Notes: generated from the letters alone by a model not told the origin. 64,000 nucleotides of DNA from an uncultured Peptococcaceae bacterium (GCA_958451915.1 CAUDRX010000001.1:1-64000), one strand, 5' to 3'. Counted from the stretch's first letter, positions 13,454 to 22,459 are shown. Program-made: numbers and translations.

Positions 13454-16324
13454 TTATTCGGCGCCGAGATAGCGTGTGAGGATGGCGGCGAGCTGGGCGC
13501 GGGTGGCACCGGTATCTGGTGCCAGGTGCGTGTCATCCATGCCGGTGATGAGCCCTTCGCTGACGCCCCAGACGAGGGCGTCCTGAGCCCAGGCGGCGAT
13601 CTTCGCGGCATCTTCATAGAGTGAAAGATCGGCCTCTCCGGTCGGGGTGCCGCTGTAGCGATGGAGCATCGTGATGAGCTCCTGGCGGCTTACAGCATCT
13701 TCAGGGCGCAGTCCGTCGGAAATGCCATTGTCAATGGCCCACTGCTGTACGCCGTCATACCAGTGTGTGCCCTCAGAAGGGGTGTCGGCACCGGCCTGGC
13801 GGGCGAGCACTGCCCAGATCATGGCACGTGTCACTGCTTCATCGGGTCCGAAACGGGTCTCCGCGATGCCGACCATGAGGTTGTTCTGATAGACGTACTT
13901 GACAGGTTCATAGTACCAGGCTGTGCTCTTGATATCGTCAAACGGCAGGCCGCTTTCAGGGATGAAGCTGGCTGTCAGTTCCACGGCGCAGGCTGGCATG
14001 GTGAAGCTGTAGCGGCCGTTGCCGAGGGCGCGGACTTCGATCTTGCGACCCTGCTCGGGTGCGCTGACAGTGATCGTATCGAGGGTGTAGCCGGCATCCG
14101 CGGTGGCTGTGAGGGTCACTGTTTCACCTTCAGCGGCACGGGTCGGTGAAAAGAGCAGACGGCCATGCTCAGGCGCGGTATTCAGCGCGACCGTATAAAG
14201 GGTTGGATCGTCCGGTCCGGGGTCTGGGGTGCTGCCGTGACACAGGTGCAGTGTCGTGGTCTGTGTGCTCTTGCCCTCGCCCTGCACGGTGATCGTGACA
14301 TCGGTCGTGCCATTGGCGGAAAGGCTGATCGGCGTGCTCCAGTCAGCGGAAGCCAGCGGTGTGCCATCCACGCTGATGCTGTCTGCGCTCTGGGCCATGA
14401 TCTGCACGTTCTCAGTACTATCTGCCAGGATGATCTCGTGTGAATCTCTGGTGACATCGTAATGCTGGATCTTACCGTCGGTTTTTACGGCGAGATCGGT
14501 GAGCGCGGCCTGGGCGCGGGTGTAGGTGCGGCTGGTGGTCTCACCGCGGCGGCCGTTTTTCATGGCGTAGGCCTGCACGGTGATACGGTCGCCGGCGGCA
14601 TCGAGGCTGTCAAGGGCGATCGGTCCGTCATAGCGTGTGTAGCTGGCACTGCTCCTGGTACGGTAATAGATCTCCGCATCGCCTGCGCTCGAGAGGGAGA
14701 GCGTGCTCCCATCGGTCACAGGCCCTTCGAGCAGAGAAAAGCGTACCGTCGGCACAGCCTGTCCGCTTTCCGGCAGGGGATTGGTGAAGCCTTTGATGCA
14801 GGCATTGGTGATGTAGAAGCCATTACCGGCGCTGCCGGCGATGTCTTTCCATTGGCCGTCCTGCAGCACGTAACTTTCGCCGCCTGATCCCATATAGATC
14901 GGCACATAATTTGGCGATGACTGCTCACACCATTCAATGGCCAGCGGTTTGCTGTAGGTCGGGTTCTCGAAAGTGACGACGATACTGAAGCGCTCGCCGG
15001 CTTTGAGAGCCACTGGTTCTTCCAGCTCGATCGTGTGATAGCCCGCGTAGGCTTCGCGGCCGCGCTGGCTGGCCAGGGCCAGGGTGCCGCTCGTTGGCTG
15101 GGCTTCGTCAACGCCGGTATAAACGGAGATCGTGTAGCTGGCGCCGGCGTCGGTCGTATAGAAAGAAACGGCTTCCAGCTGTTCATCGCTTTCGGCTGTG
15201 AAAATATTCGCCGCTGTGGCGACGTTCGGCGTCTCCGGATCGGTCGTCACCGAATAGGACCAGCCGGTGGTGTCGTATTGGTAGTTACGGGTGTAGTTGT
15301 CGGCGCTCTCCAGGAGATAGGCATTGCCGGACGAGAGGCTCCTATCTTCGTAGGAAAGCCAGAAATAACCGTCATCGCCCCAGTCGGTGCCCCAGCTGTT
15401 GCGCACCAGCCAGGCGCCGTCGTGGGCTGGCTGATTGCCCGCAGTGAAATTCTCTTTAGGGAAACTGTCATCCCAGCCGACGACGAGCACGGCGTGGTCA
15501 GTGGCACGGTCGATGCTGTTGTAGACAGCGTGGGTCTCAGCATTGTAGGTGTTGGTGCCGTGGGCGTAGTAGCTCATCGTCACAGGCCCGACTTCTATGA
15601 GGAGCTGCTTGATGATGTCGCCGGAGACGCTGGTGTCATCGGAATAGTCCATGTGGTAGATGCCTGTTGGCATGTAGTAGGCATCCTGCAGATGAAAATC
15701 GGCTGCGTAGCGCAGGGATTCGTCCAGGTTGGGCGGGCTGTCGACTTCCAGCGGCGCGCGGTCGGCGGTGACAGGGCCTTTCCAGGCAGCCAGGGTGCCG
15801 ACGGCGCGGCCGTCGTTGCCGCCTGAGAGGTAGCTGGCGGAGAAAGGCGCGAACTCTTCTTCTTCATTGCCGTGGTAGCAGAACCAGGCCGTATGCAGGG
15901 CTGAGAGGGAAAGCTGCGGAAACTGTTCGCGGATGCTGCCGGCCGCCGCTGAGTTTGCGGCGATGGCCCAGCAGACGCCGAGGTCGCCCTGGTTGCTCAC
16001 AGGATCAACACGGCCCTCCTTGCGCAGATCGTAGCGCGAAGGTAGGGCGCTGGCGCGGTTGTCGGCATAAGGCGTAGGCGAGGTGAGGAGTCTGGCGTAG
16101 CTTTCGTCAAGGTAAGAAAGATCCTGCGCAGATGGCGCCGGGCCTTCTTTGCCGTTTTCTCGCCAGGCGATGTAGTCGGGGTTGAGGGTGCTCTCGCTCA
16201 CACTCTCTGCCAGCGGGCTTTCGGCGGCAGCGGCGGCAGCCGGCGCTGCCGGTGCGAGCGCTGTCACTGCAAGGGAGAATGCCAGCACACCGCCGAGGAT
16301 CGTATTTTGCCATTTATGTTTCAA
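13454..16324 (-). CDS. Secreted papain-family (C1A) protease with SLH anchor
   Basis: A 956-residue surface protein. The signal peptide ends in an alanine-rich stretch near residue 34. The C1A protease domain spans about 93-345 with Gln112, catalytic Cys118 (QGDLGVCWA), His277 (DHAVLVVGWD) and Asn309 (VRNSWGTDWGDDGYF). A lectin-like domain follows (about 350-515), then a chitobiase-like beta-sandwich (about 520-605), a cadherin-like module, an InlB-type bacterial repeat (about 700-780) and SLH motifs to the end for S-layer attachment. The start is TTG at 16324, seven bases after GGGAGGG. It is a stand-alone gene with a terminator on both sides. The role is probably protein breakdown at the cell surface; the substrate is unknown. 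Confidence 0.9.
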   Translation of the reverse strand: MKHKWQNTILGGVLAFSLAVTALAPAAPAAAAAAESPLAESVSESTLNPDYIAWRENGKEGPAPSAQDLSYLDESYARLLTSPTPYADNRASALPSRYDLRKEGRVDPVSNQGDLGVCWAIAANSAAAGSIREQFPQLSLSALHTAWFCYHGNEEEEFAPFSASYLSGGNDGRAVGTLAAWKGPVTADRAPLEVDSPPNLDESLRYAADFHLQDAYYMPTGIYHMDYSDDTSVSGDIIKQLLIEVGPVTMSYYAHGTNTYNAETHAVYNSIDRATDHAVLVVGWDDSFPKENFTAGNQPAHDGAWLVRNSWGTDWGDDGYFWLSYEDRSLSSGNAYLLESADNYTRNYQYDTTGWSYSVTTDPETPNVATAANIFTAESDEQLEAVSFYTTDAGASYTISVYTGVDEAQPTSGTLALASQRGREAYAGYHTIELEEPVALKAGERFSIVVTFENPTYSKPLAIEWCEQSSPNYVPIYMGSGGESYVLQDGQWKDIAGSAGNGFYITNACIKGFTNPLPESGQAVPTVRFSLLEGPVTDGSTLSLSSAGDAEIYYRTRSSASYTRYDGPIALDSLDAAGDRITVQAYAMKNGRRGETTSRTYTRAQAALTDLAVKTDGKIQHYDVTRDSHEIILADSTENVQIMAQSADSISVDGTPLASADWSTPISLSANGTTDVTITVQGEGKSTQTTTLHLCHGSTPDPGPDDPTLYTVALNTAPEHGRLLFSPTRAAEGETVTLTATADAGYTLDTITVSAPEQGRKIEVRALGNGRYSFTMPACAVELTASFIPESGLPFDDIKSTAWYYEPVKYVYQNNLMVGIAETRFGPDEAVTRAMIWAVLARQAGADTPSEGTHWYDGVQQWAIDNGISDGLRPEDAVSRQELITMLHRYSGTPTGEADLSLYEDAAKIAAWAQDALVWGVSEGLITGMDDTHLAPDTGATRAQLAAILTRYLGAE

Positions 16325-16440
16325 AGGAGATCCCTCCCTGGGTGTGTAGTTTGGACGCCGGTGCTGTGCACGAGCGTGTTAGTATTATAATAGCTGATAG
16401 AGCCGCGCTATGCAATCCGGTAAGGGTGATCAGCGCAAAT

Positions 16441-16473
16441 AAAAACAGCCTGCCGCGTGCATGCGGCAGGCTG
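16441..16473 (-). terminator. Terminator of the 2-hydroxyacyl-CoA dehydratase-type operon
   Basis: CAGCCTGCCGC and GCGGCAGGCTG pair perfectly around GTGCAT. On the minus strand TTTTT follows. Confidence 0.9.
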
Positions 16474-16481
16474 CGGTCATT

Positions 16482-18137
16482 TTATAGTTCCAGGGCGAAA
16501 AGGGCGGCGCCAAGTGCGCCGTTGAGCTGGGCTTTGTCGGAGATGTGGAGCTTTACACCGAGGATCTTTTCGATCTCAGTGACAACGCCTTTGTTCCTGG
16601 AAACACCGCCGGTCATCATGAAATTCTCCTCGCCGCCAACACGCCGGCAGAGGGCGCAGGTCTTGGAAGCGACGGAGCGGTTAAGGCCGTGGATGATGTC
16701 GGCAGGTGTGCGGTTTTCAGCGATGAGGCTGACGACTTCACTCTCGGCGAAGACAGTGCACATGCTGGAGATGACGACGTCTTCTTTCCAATCGAGGCCG
16801 AGGTTGCTCATCTCGTCAAGGGAGAGCTCCAGCGTGCGTGCCATGAGTTCGAGGAAACGGCCTGTGCCGGCGGCGCACTTGTCGTTCATGACAAAGTTGG
16901 TGACGTTGCCGGTCTCGTCGAGGCGGATGACTTTGCTGTCCTGGCCGCCGATGTCGATGATCGTGCGCACGCTCGGATCGAGGAAGAAAGCGCCCTTGGC
17001 GTGGCAGGTGATCTCGGTGATGGAACGTTCGCCGAGTTTGATGGCGCTGCGGCCGTAGCCGGTGGTGACGGTGGCATCGATATCTTCGCGCGTGAGTCCC
17101 GCCTGGTGCAGTGCTTCCTCGAGGGCGCGGTCCGCGCCGGCTGCAGCGCCGGCGCCTGTCGGCAGGATGGCCTGGGCGACGATGTTCTTATCGCGGTCAA
17201 TGATCACGACATCGGTGGAAGTAGAGCCGCTGTCGATGCCGGCATAGAGTCCTTTTCCGTTCATGTTCTTGTGGGTCCCCTTTCGTAAGGTCTGTTCCGG
17301 TGCAATATTTTCAGCGAAGGCTTCGAGACGGGTCGCAAGCTGGCCGGAGGATTGGATCGTGTAGTCGCTCTCGAGTTTAAGGAGCGGCACCGTCAGATGG
17401 CGGCGCAGTTCGCTGTATTCGAAACCGTAGTAATCGCAGAACTTTACCGTGTGGTAGATGACCCCGGACAGGTGCGGGTCATTGTAAAGTGCCTTGCGGC
17501 CTGTGGTGTCGATCATGCGCATGCAGGGCAGCTGGCCCAGGAGCGCGGCAGCGTAGTCGGTCATGAGTGTGTCAAAGTCGCTTTCGTCATCGGCGGGAGC
17601 AGCGACGGCGCGGTTGTGGACACAGGTGTCATTGCGTACAGGCAGTGGCATCGTGCGTTCCATCATGGCAAAGAGCTCGTCGCCGACGCGTGCACCGAGC
17701 ACACTGATATAAGGCGAGGTCGGGCGCTTGCGTTCCTTAAAGGCGGCGTGGAAGCGTTCTGTGTCAAAGGTCGTGCCTTTGTAGGCGCCGTAGGCATCAG
17801 CCAGGCGCCTGAGCTCTGCCGCTGCGTGCTCGCGGCTGCAGGTGCCGCCGGAATGCATGATGTCCAAAAGGAAGAGAAAATCCAGATGGCCGTATTCCAG
17901 GAGCACGTCATAGGCACTGCGTATGGTGTCGCAGCAGTTGACGAGCACGAGTTCTTTGACCTTGCCTTCCATGCAGGCTTCCAGCAGTGACTTGCCGAAG
18001 CCGCAGATGTTCGGATGTGCCACCTGGTCGGCAAGATCGAAGTTGTCCGGCATGTGGTTGAGGATGGCGCATTCGCCGCCGAAGGCTTCGAGCAGCTCGA
18101 TCGGGGTATATTTGCAGATGTAATGGGTGATGCTCAT
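16482..18137 (-). CDS. Fusion of 2-hydroxyacyl-CoA dehydratase-type subunit and ATP-dependent activase
   Basis: A 551-residue two-part protein. Residues 1 to about 290 resemble an HgdB/FldB-type dehydratase subunit (PNICGFGKSLLEACMEGK, LVNCCDTIRSAYDVL, MHSGGTC). Residues from about 297 form a BadF/HgdC activase: GLYAGIDSGSTSTDVVIID (phosphate 1), TTGYGR, IIDIGGQDSK (phosphate 2), the iron-sulfur cysteines in NDKCAAGTGRF and SSMCTVFAESE, and MMTGGVSRNKGV. In known systems the separate activase donates one electron with ATP hydrolysis to a dehydratase that removes water from 2-hydroxyacyl-CoA. Here both are joined, and the upstream gene encodes a second dehydratase-like subunit with a four-base overlap. 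No CoA-transferase or acyl-CoA dehydrogenase is nearby, so the substrate is open. Confidence 0.85.
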   Translation of the reverse strand: MSITHYICKYTPIELLEAFGGECAILNHMPDNFDLADQVAHPNICGFGKSLLEACMEGKVKELVLVNCCDTIRSAYDVLLEYGHLDFLFLLDIMHSGGTCSREHAAAELRRLADAYGAYKGTTFDTERFHAAFKERKRPTSPYISVLGARVGDELFAMMERTMPLPVRNDTCVHNRAVAAPADDESDFDTLMTDYAAALLGQLPCMRMIDTTGRKALYNDPHLSGVIYHTVKFCDYYGFEYSELRRHLTVPLLKLESDYTIQSSGQLATRLEAFAENIAPEQTLRKGTHKNMNGKGLYAGIDSGSTSTDVVIIDRDKNIVAQAILPTGAGAAAGADRALEEALHQAGLTREDIDATVTTGYGRSAIKLGERSITEITCHAKGAFFLDPSVRTIIDIGGQDSKVIRLDETGNVTNFVMNDKCAAGTGRFLELMARTLELSLDEMSNLGLDWKEDVVISSMCTVFAESEVVSLIAENRTPADIIHGLNRSVASKTCALCRRVGGEENFMMTGGVSRNKGVVTEIEKILGVKLHISDKAQLNGALGAALFALEL

Positions 18138-19411
18138 GCGTGTCCCTCCTTCTCTGCGGAGAGCATCTCGACAAAGGCTTCGATGCGCGTGGCCAGCTGA
18201 CCTTCGCCGCCGTGGCTGTGGTCACAGCCGTCGCCGTCGAGGATGAGGCAGGGCAGGCCGGCAGCTTCGAAATGTTTCTTCGCCAGCTGGGCGCCGCCCA
18301 GTGTGTGCTTGCAGCCCCAATGGCAGAACCAGACAACGCCGTCAGCTTTGAGGCGGCGGGCCTCTTCGATGCCGCGTTCGATGCGGTGGCTGACTGGGCC
18401 GTTGAAGGCGGAGTAAACGAGGCGGCGGGCCATCGCTGCGTAAGGGTCAGTCGGGTCTGCATCGACAAAGCCTTCGAAGCTCATGTCACAACCTACGACC
18501 TGCACTTTGGGATTGAAGTCGGTCAGCTGGCGCAGCGGTTCGACCCAAAAAGGGTTGGTATGCATCCAGAGCAGGCGGATGCCGCTGGCCTGCGGCGCGT
18601 GTTCAGCAACGCGCAGGCATTCTTCGGTGTAGCGTTCGGTCTCTTCTGTGCCCAGAAGGTTGTGGAACATGAAGCCTGTGTACATCTCGCCAGTGAGGCT
18701 GTCGAGGATCTGTTTGTCGGCGCGCATTGTCATGTACTGGTGGAAGTTTGCCATGCTGCGCTGGCTGCGGGCCACGGCTGCGCGCAGTCTGGCTTCATCG
18801 ATCTTTTGGCCGGTCTGGTCTTCGATGAAGCGTTTCATCTCGCGCAGCTGGGCCGCTACATCCTGGACAGCGGCTTCGGTCTGTTCGTAAGGAATGTCGA
18901 GTACAAAATGAGGGACGCGAAAATAGTCGGCGAGTCTGCGGAAGGTCAGCGTGTTGGCGTCACAGGCCAGTGTTGTTGAGAGGATGAAGCGGGGCTTTGG
19001 CATAAGTCCGCGTTCTGCCGCGCCGATAAATGCTTTATGGTAGGAGCAGAAGGTTTCAGGCAGGCCTTCGCTCTCGGCGTAATCGATGAAGGCTTTCTCT
19101 GCCATGGCACCGGAGAGGTAACAGCCCAGGCCTTCACAGCAGTACGGCTTGAGGTCTAAGATGTGGAGCATTTCACACGGGGTGAAGAGGGTCACCATGA
19201 CGGCGTCTTCCGGATGATCCAGCGGCGCCACCATCGCAGCGGTGGTGCTCCGTGCCGCCAGGCGCGCGGCGCTGTTGAGTTTTCCTGGGGCGATCTTGAA
19301 CTGCAGGTTCTTGGCGTGATAGCCGAGCCGGAGCAGGCGGCGCGCCTTCAGCGGGTCGCGGTCACAGGTCTCCTGGACGGCTTTGCCAAAGTGTTGAACG
19401 ATGTTTGTCAT
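18134..19411 (-). CDS. 2-hydroxyacyl-CoA dehydratase-type subunit (HgdB family)
   Basis: A 425-residue member of the HGD-D family. Visible are the cysteine-bearing KPYCCEGLGCYLSGAM region, LSTTLACDANTL, the IPYEQTEAAVQDVAAQL block and a C-terminal WFCHWGCKHTLGGAQLAK motif with cysteines that may hold a 4Fe-4S cluster. It ends with SHGGEGQLATRIEAF, which parallels the SSGQLATRLEAF of its downstream partner, so the two are paralogous halves. The start is ATG 19411, preceded by AGGAGA; upstream in-frame ATG 19456 lacks a site. The pair resembles reductive enzymes with double-cubane clusters as much as true dehydratases, so a chemistry other than dehydration is possible. Confidence 0.83.
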   Translation of the reverse strand: MTNIVQHFGKAVQETCDRDPLKARRLLRLGYHAKNLQFKIAPGKLNSAARLAARSTTAAMVAPLDHPEDAVMVTLFTPCEMLHILDLKPYCCEGLGCYLSGAMAEKAFIDYAESEGLPETFCSYHKAFIGAAERGLMPKPRFILSTTLACDANTLTFRRLADYFRVPHFVLDIPYEQTEAAVQDVAAQLREMKRFIEDQTGQKIDEARLRAAVARSQRSMANFHQYMTMRADKQILDSLTGEMYTGFMFHNLLGTEETERYTEECLRVAEHAPQASGIRLLWMHTNPFWVEPLRQLTDFNPKVQVVGCDMSFEGFVDADPTDPYAAMARRLVYSAFNGPVSHRIERGIEEARRLKADGVVWFCHWGCKHTLGGAQLAKKHFEAAGLPCLILDGDGCDHSHGGEGQLATRIEAFVEMLSAEKEGHA

Positions 19412-19512
19412 GTGATCTCCTTTCTTGTGATGGAAAAACGGGCAAGCCCTGTTCATCGTATCGTGGTCAATGATCTATTCTACAACTTTTCACCGCATCT
19501 GTGCAAGAATAA

Positions 19513-19529
19513 ATTGACTCTGTGTCAAT
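19513..19529 (+). promoter_or_regulatory. Palindrome between the dehydratase operon and the macrodomain gene
   Basis: ATTGACTCTGTGTCAAT is a 17-base imperfect dyad. Its reverse complement matches the palindrome in front of the TetR gene at 38049-38065 in 15 of 17 positions. It lies about 100 bases before the dehydratase ATG and just upstream of the macrodomain promoter. Confidence 0.5.
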
Positions 19530-19532
19530 ATG

Positions 19533-19561
19533 TTGGCGTGTGTCCATTGCCGGTGTATAAT
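19533..19561 (+). promoter_or_regulatory. Promoter of the macrodomain gene
   Basis: TTGGCG, 17 bases, TATAAT. It starts four bases after the 19513-19529 palindrome. Confidence 0.6.
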
Positions 19562-19593
19562 GAAGAAAACCTTTTTTAAAGGAGAGATCTCCC

Positions 19594-20376
19594 ATGACCC
19601 AATCCGAATGCCGTCGCTTTCTCATTGAAGCCCTGCTCGCTGAAGATCCGCGCACCGCAGACGGGAATATCCGCATCCCGTCACAATCCGAGGACCAGCG
19701 CCGCCTTCTGCGTGCCCTTATGAATGTGCGCCCGGCCGCGCCCGTGAGCGAAGAGGTGCTCGCCGTACAGGATGAATACCTGCGCCGCGAGTGCCAGGCC
19801 AGAGGTATCACCCGTATCGATGACCTTACGCCTGTGCAGGATGGTCTCTACATCTGGCAGGGCGATATCACCACTCTTGCCGTTGACGCCATCGTCAACG
19901 CTGCCAACAGTGGCATGACTGGCTGCTATTATCCTAACCATGGCTGCATCGACAATGCCATCCACACTTATGCCGGCATGCAGCTGCGCCTCGAATGTGA
20001 TCGCATGATGAAGGCGCAGGGCCATCCTGAGCCTACCGGTACCGCCAAGATCACGCCGGGCTTTAATCTGCCGGCGAAGTATATCCTGCACACCGTTGGC
20101 CCCATCATCAACGGTCCCCTGAGCGCTCAGGATGAAGCTGCTCTTGCCAGCTGTTACCGCGCCTGCCTCGATCTTGCCAGTGCGCACGGCCTTGAGAGCG
20201 TCGCTTTCTGCTGCATCTCTACCGGGGAGTTCCGTTTTCCGAACGACCGTGCTGCCGAGATCGCCGTTGCTGCAGTGCGCCAGGCCCTTGCTGCCGAGAC
20301 GAGCGTTAAACGCGTTGTCTTCAATGTTTTCAAGGACCTTGACCGCGCGATCTATGAGGCGCTTCTCGAAGCATGA
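19594..20376 (+). CDS. Zinc-dependent macrodomain ADP-ribosyl hydrolase
   Basis: A 260-residue protein-ADP-ribose hydrolase of the zinc macrodomain class known from staphylococci and streptococci. An N-terminal helical extension (about 1-85) precedes the macrodomain: IWQGDITTLAVDAIVNAANS (ADP-ribose pocket), then GCYYPNHGCIDNAIHTYAG, whose Cys, His and Cys are the expected zinc ligands, GTAKITPGFNLPAKYILHTV and the loop CISTGEFRFPN. It removes ADP-ribose from proteins. In pathogens this gene sits with a SirTM sirtuin and lipoylated GcvH-L; none of these is adjacent here, so it seems to act alone. ATG 19594 follows AAAGGAGAG. A terminator follows. Confidence 0.88.
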   Translation: MTQSECRRFLIEALLAEDPRTADGNIRIPSQSEDQRRLLRALMNVRPAAPVSEEVLAVQDEYLRRECQARGITRIDDLTPVQDGLYIWQGDITTLAVDAIVNAANSGMTGCYYPNHGCIDNAIHTYAGMQLRLECDRMMKAQGHPEPTGTAKITPGFNLPAKYILHTVGPIINGPLSAQDEAALASCYRACLDLASAHGLESVAFCCISTGEFRFPNDRAAEIAVAAVRQALAAETSVKRVVFNVFKDLDRAIYEALLEA

Positions 20377-20377
20377 A

Positions 20378-20421
20378 AAAAACCGCACCTTTGCGTCATC
20401 TGTGCAAGGGTGCGGTTGTTT
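20378..20421 (+). terminator. Bidirectional terminator between macrodomain and MarR genes
   Basis: ACCGCACCTTTGC pairs with GCAAGGGTGCGGT, with A run on one side and GTTTTT on the other, serving both convergent genes. Confidence 0.85.
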
Positions 20422-20874
20422 TTATGCGTGTGTGCCGCTGAGGCTTGAGAGGGTCTGTCCAAGCAGCGTGTGCAGCGTCTGGGCCTCTGATTCAGAGAGG
20501 CCGATCTGGGCAGCCACAGCCCCAGGGATGTGAGCTGCTTCGGCTTTCAGATCGTAGCCTTTTTCGGTAAGATTGACGATGAGCTGGCGTTTGTCCTGTT
20601 CACCGCGGTCGCGGCGGATAAACCCTTTCTGTTCCAGCGCTTTCAGCACGGGGGTCAGGGTGCCGCTGTCAAGATAGAGCATGCGGCCCATGACGCGGCT
20701 GTTGGTTTGGCCGAACTCCCAGAGCACGGTCATCGCCAGATACTGAGTATAGGTCAGATTGAGCGCGTCGAGATGGGGCTTGTAAGCATGGATGAGCGCC
20801 TTGGAGCAAGCATAGAGAGAAAAGCTCAGCTCTTCTTCCAGCTTCAGCGCGTCGTCGTTAGCGTGAGTCGTCAT
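20422..20874 (-). CDS. MarR/OhrR-family regulator lacking the usual redox cysteine
   Basis: A 150-residue regulator with strong OhrR/SarZ likeness: YTQYLAMTVLWEFG, LDSGTLTPVLKALEQKGFI and the wing RRDRGEQDKRQLIVNLT. OhrR-type proteins sense organic peroxides with a cysteine in the motif LxNQLCF. Here the matching stretch is LEEELSFSLYACSKAL: the cysteine is replaced by serine and a Cys appears five residues later. Sensing by the shifted cysteine, or by another signal, is possible. The typical ohr target gene is not adjacent; the next gene on this strand upstream is an amidohydrolase, separated by 74 bases. Confidence 0.88.
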   Translation of the reverse strand: MTTHANDDALKLEEELSFSLYACSKALIHAYKPHLDALNLTYTQYLAMTVLWEFGQTNSRVMGRMLYLDSGTLTPVLKALEQKGFIRRDRGEQDKRQLIVNLTEKGYDLKAEAAHIPGAVAAQIGLSESEAQTLHTLLGQTLSSLSGTHA

Positions 20875-20948
20875 GGTACACCTCCAATGTTCAGTCTGTG
20901 TATAGGAAGCATTGTACGCTTTTGATCTCCGGAATGCAACCCCTCTTT

Positions 20949-22076
20949 TTAAGGGGTGAGCTGTATGATCTTCCCGAACATTGCCACGATCGTGCTGAGG
21001 ATGCGGTCATTGAAATCATAGTCGGGGGTGTGCAGCGGTGCGTGGTCGAGGCCGTTGCCGATGTAGAAGATGGCGCCCGGGCAGACCTTGGTGTACCAGC
21101 CGAAATCCTCTGAAGCGCGCCATGGCGTTTCAGGTTCCAGCGTTTCGAGGTCCAGAGCGGCCGCTGCTTTTCGTATGACGGCAGCAGCGGAGGGGTCGTT
21201 TCGGGTTTCCGGGAAGATGTCGCAGCGGTCCATCTGCCACTTGAGCCCCCAGGTTTCGGCCTGACGTTCGGCTTCTGCGGCGAGCAGCGCTTCCAGCTGT
21301 TTGAGCGCTGATTCCTCTTCGGCACGCAGGGTCAGCGAGAGCTGTCCTTCGCCGGCGGCGATGCCGAAATCTCCCTGGCCGATCCTGGCACCGACAACGG
21401 TGGCGAGCACGAGCCCTGGCCAGGTGGTCTCTTTGATCAGGCGCTCGCTGGCGGTGATCAGCGCAGCGATGGCAAGCGCCGGGTTGCGCCCGTCTTCGGG
21501 CTGGCTGGCGTGGCAGCGTGCGCCCTGGAAATGGAACGTCACCCCTTCCGAGGCACATTGACTGAGACCATCGCGCACGACCACGCTGTTTTCTGGAAAA
21601 CCGCTCATGTTGTGCATGGCGTAGACACGGTGCACCGGCACCGTCTTGAGAAAAGCGGCACAGGTCTGGCCGCCGGCGCCGGTTTCTTCGGCGTGCTGGA
21701 AGATCAGATAGACATCACGATCAGCGCCAGTGGCTTCCAGATACAGCGCCAGCCCGCAGAGCGCCGCTGCGTGGCCGTCGTGGCCGCAGGCGTGGCTGAG
21801 GTTCGGGCGCACTGACTGATAGGGAAGGTCGCTGCGTCCGTCTGCGATCGGCAGCGCGTCAAAGTCGGCACGAAAGGCGATCGCTTCGCGTGTCGGTGAC
21901 AGACTGTGATAAACGGCGTAAGCCCATGCCCCGCAGTCGACCACCTTGAGCCGGGTATGGGCCTGGAGAAAGTCTATGAGCGTGGCTTTGGTCCATTTTT
22001 CTTCGCCGGAGCGTTCGGGGTGGGCGTGCAGGCGGTGGCGCAGAGCCGTGATGAGATCGTGGGTCTGAGGGTCCAT
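20949..22076 (-). CDS. M20-family amidohydrolase
   Basis: A 375-residue zinc metallopeptidase-like amidohydrolase of the M20D (HipO/AmhX-like) group. Metal and catalytic residues: Cys97, His99 and His102 in HACGHDGH, Glu130-Glu131 in QHAEETGAGG, the MHNMSGFP motif and a C-terminal His in LHTPDYDFND. It should remove an acyl group from an N-acyl amino acid or similar amide in the cytoplasm; several N-acyl substrates are used in the family and this one is unknown. The N-terminus HRLHAHPERSGEE is the conserved start. ATG 22076 follows AAGGAGG. Confidence 0.88.
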   Translation of the reverse strand: MDPQTHDLITALRHRLHAHPERSGEEKWTKATLIDFLQAHTRLKVVDCGAWAYAVYHSLSPTREAIAFRADFDALPIADGRSDLPYQSVRPNLSHACGHDGHAAALCGLALYLEATGADRDVYLIFQHAEETGAGGQTCAAFLKTVPVHRVYAMHNMSGFPENSVVVRDGLSQCASEGVTFHFQGARCHASQPEDGRNPALAIAALITASERLIKETTWPGLVLATVVGARIGQGDFGIAAGEGQLSLTLRAEEESALKQLEALLAAEAERQAETWGLKWQMDRCDIFPETRNDPSAAAVIRKAAAALDLETLEPETPWRASEDFGWYTKVCPGAIFYIGNGLDHAPLHTPDYDFNDRILSTIVAMFGKIIQLTP

Positions 22077-22183
22077 GAAAAAACCTCCTTGCAGGGTGTG
22101 ATAGCATTTGTCCCTTCGCGCAGGCGGGGATATAATGAAGGTACAGCAACAGTATAGATCGCATTTTGAAAGGAGTAAAGACC

Positions 22184-22411
22184 ATGCCTGATCTCTTTGG
22201 ACTCGGTAATGCCTATCTGCGTGAGAGCGACTGGAAAGATCTGGCCCTTGTGAAGTTCTGCCTGTTTTCCATGGGCATCCTCACAGCCAGCCATCTGCCG
22301 CTGCGCAGCCTGCCACGGGCCCGCCGCTGGGCGCGTCGTACCTTCATTGTCACCTATGTGCCGCTGATGGCGAAGTTTTTCCGTGTGGCCCGGCGGGAAT
22401 GGCAGAAGTGA
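22184..22411 (+). CDS. Small conserved membrane protein
   Basis: A 75-residue protein with one or two hydrophobic segments. The pattern YLRESDWKDLALVKFCLFSMGI and VTYVPLMAKFFRV is that of a short clostridial family often labelled 'permease of phosphate ABC transporter', a name with no functional support that I can see. ATG 22184 follows AAAGGAG at eight bases; an in-frame ATG at 22166 has no site. It is a single gene with its own terminator. Confidence 0.75.
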   Translation: MPDLFGLGNAYLRESDWKDLALVKFCLFSMGILTASHLPLRSLPRARRWARRTFIVTYVPLMAKFFRVARREWQK

Positions 22412-22417
22412 TGCATG

Positions 22418-22459
22418 CCCCGTTCTTTCCATCGGCGCTGGAAAGGACGGGGATTTTTT
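22418..22459 (+). terminator. Terminator of the small membrane protein gene
   Basis: CCCCGT-TCTTTCC pairs with GGAAAGG-ACGGGG and is followed by six T. Confidence 0.85.
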
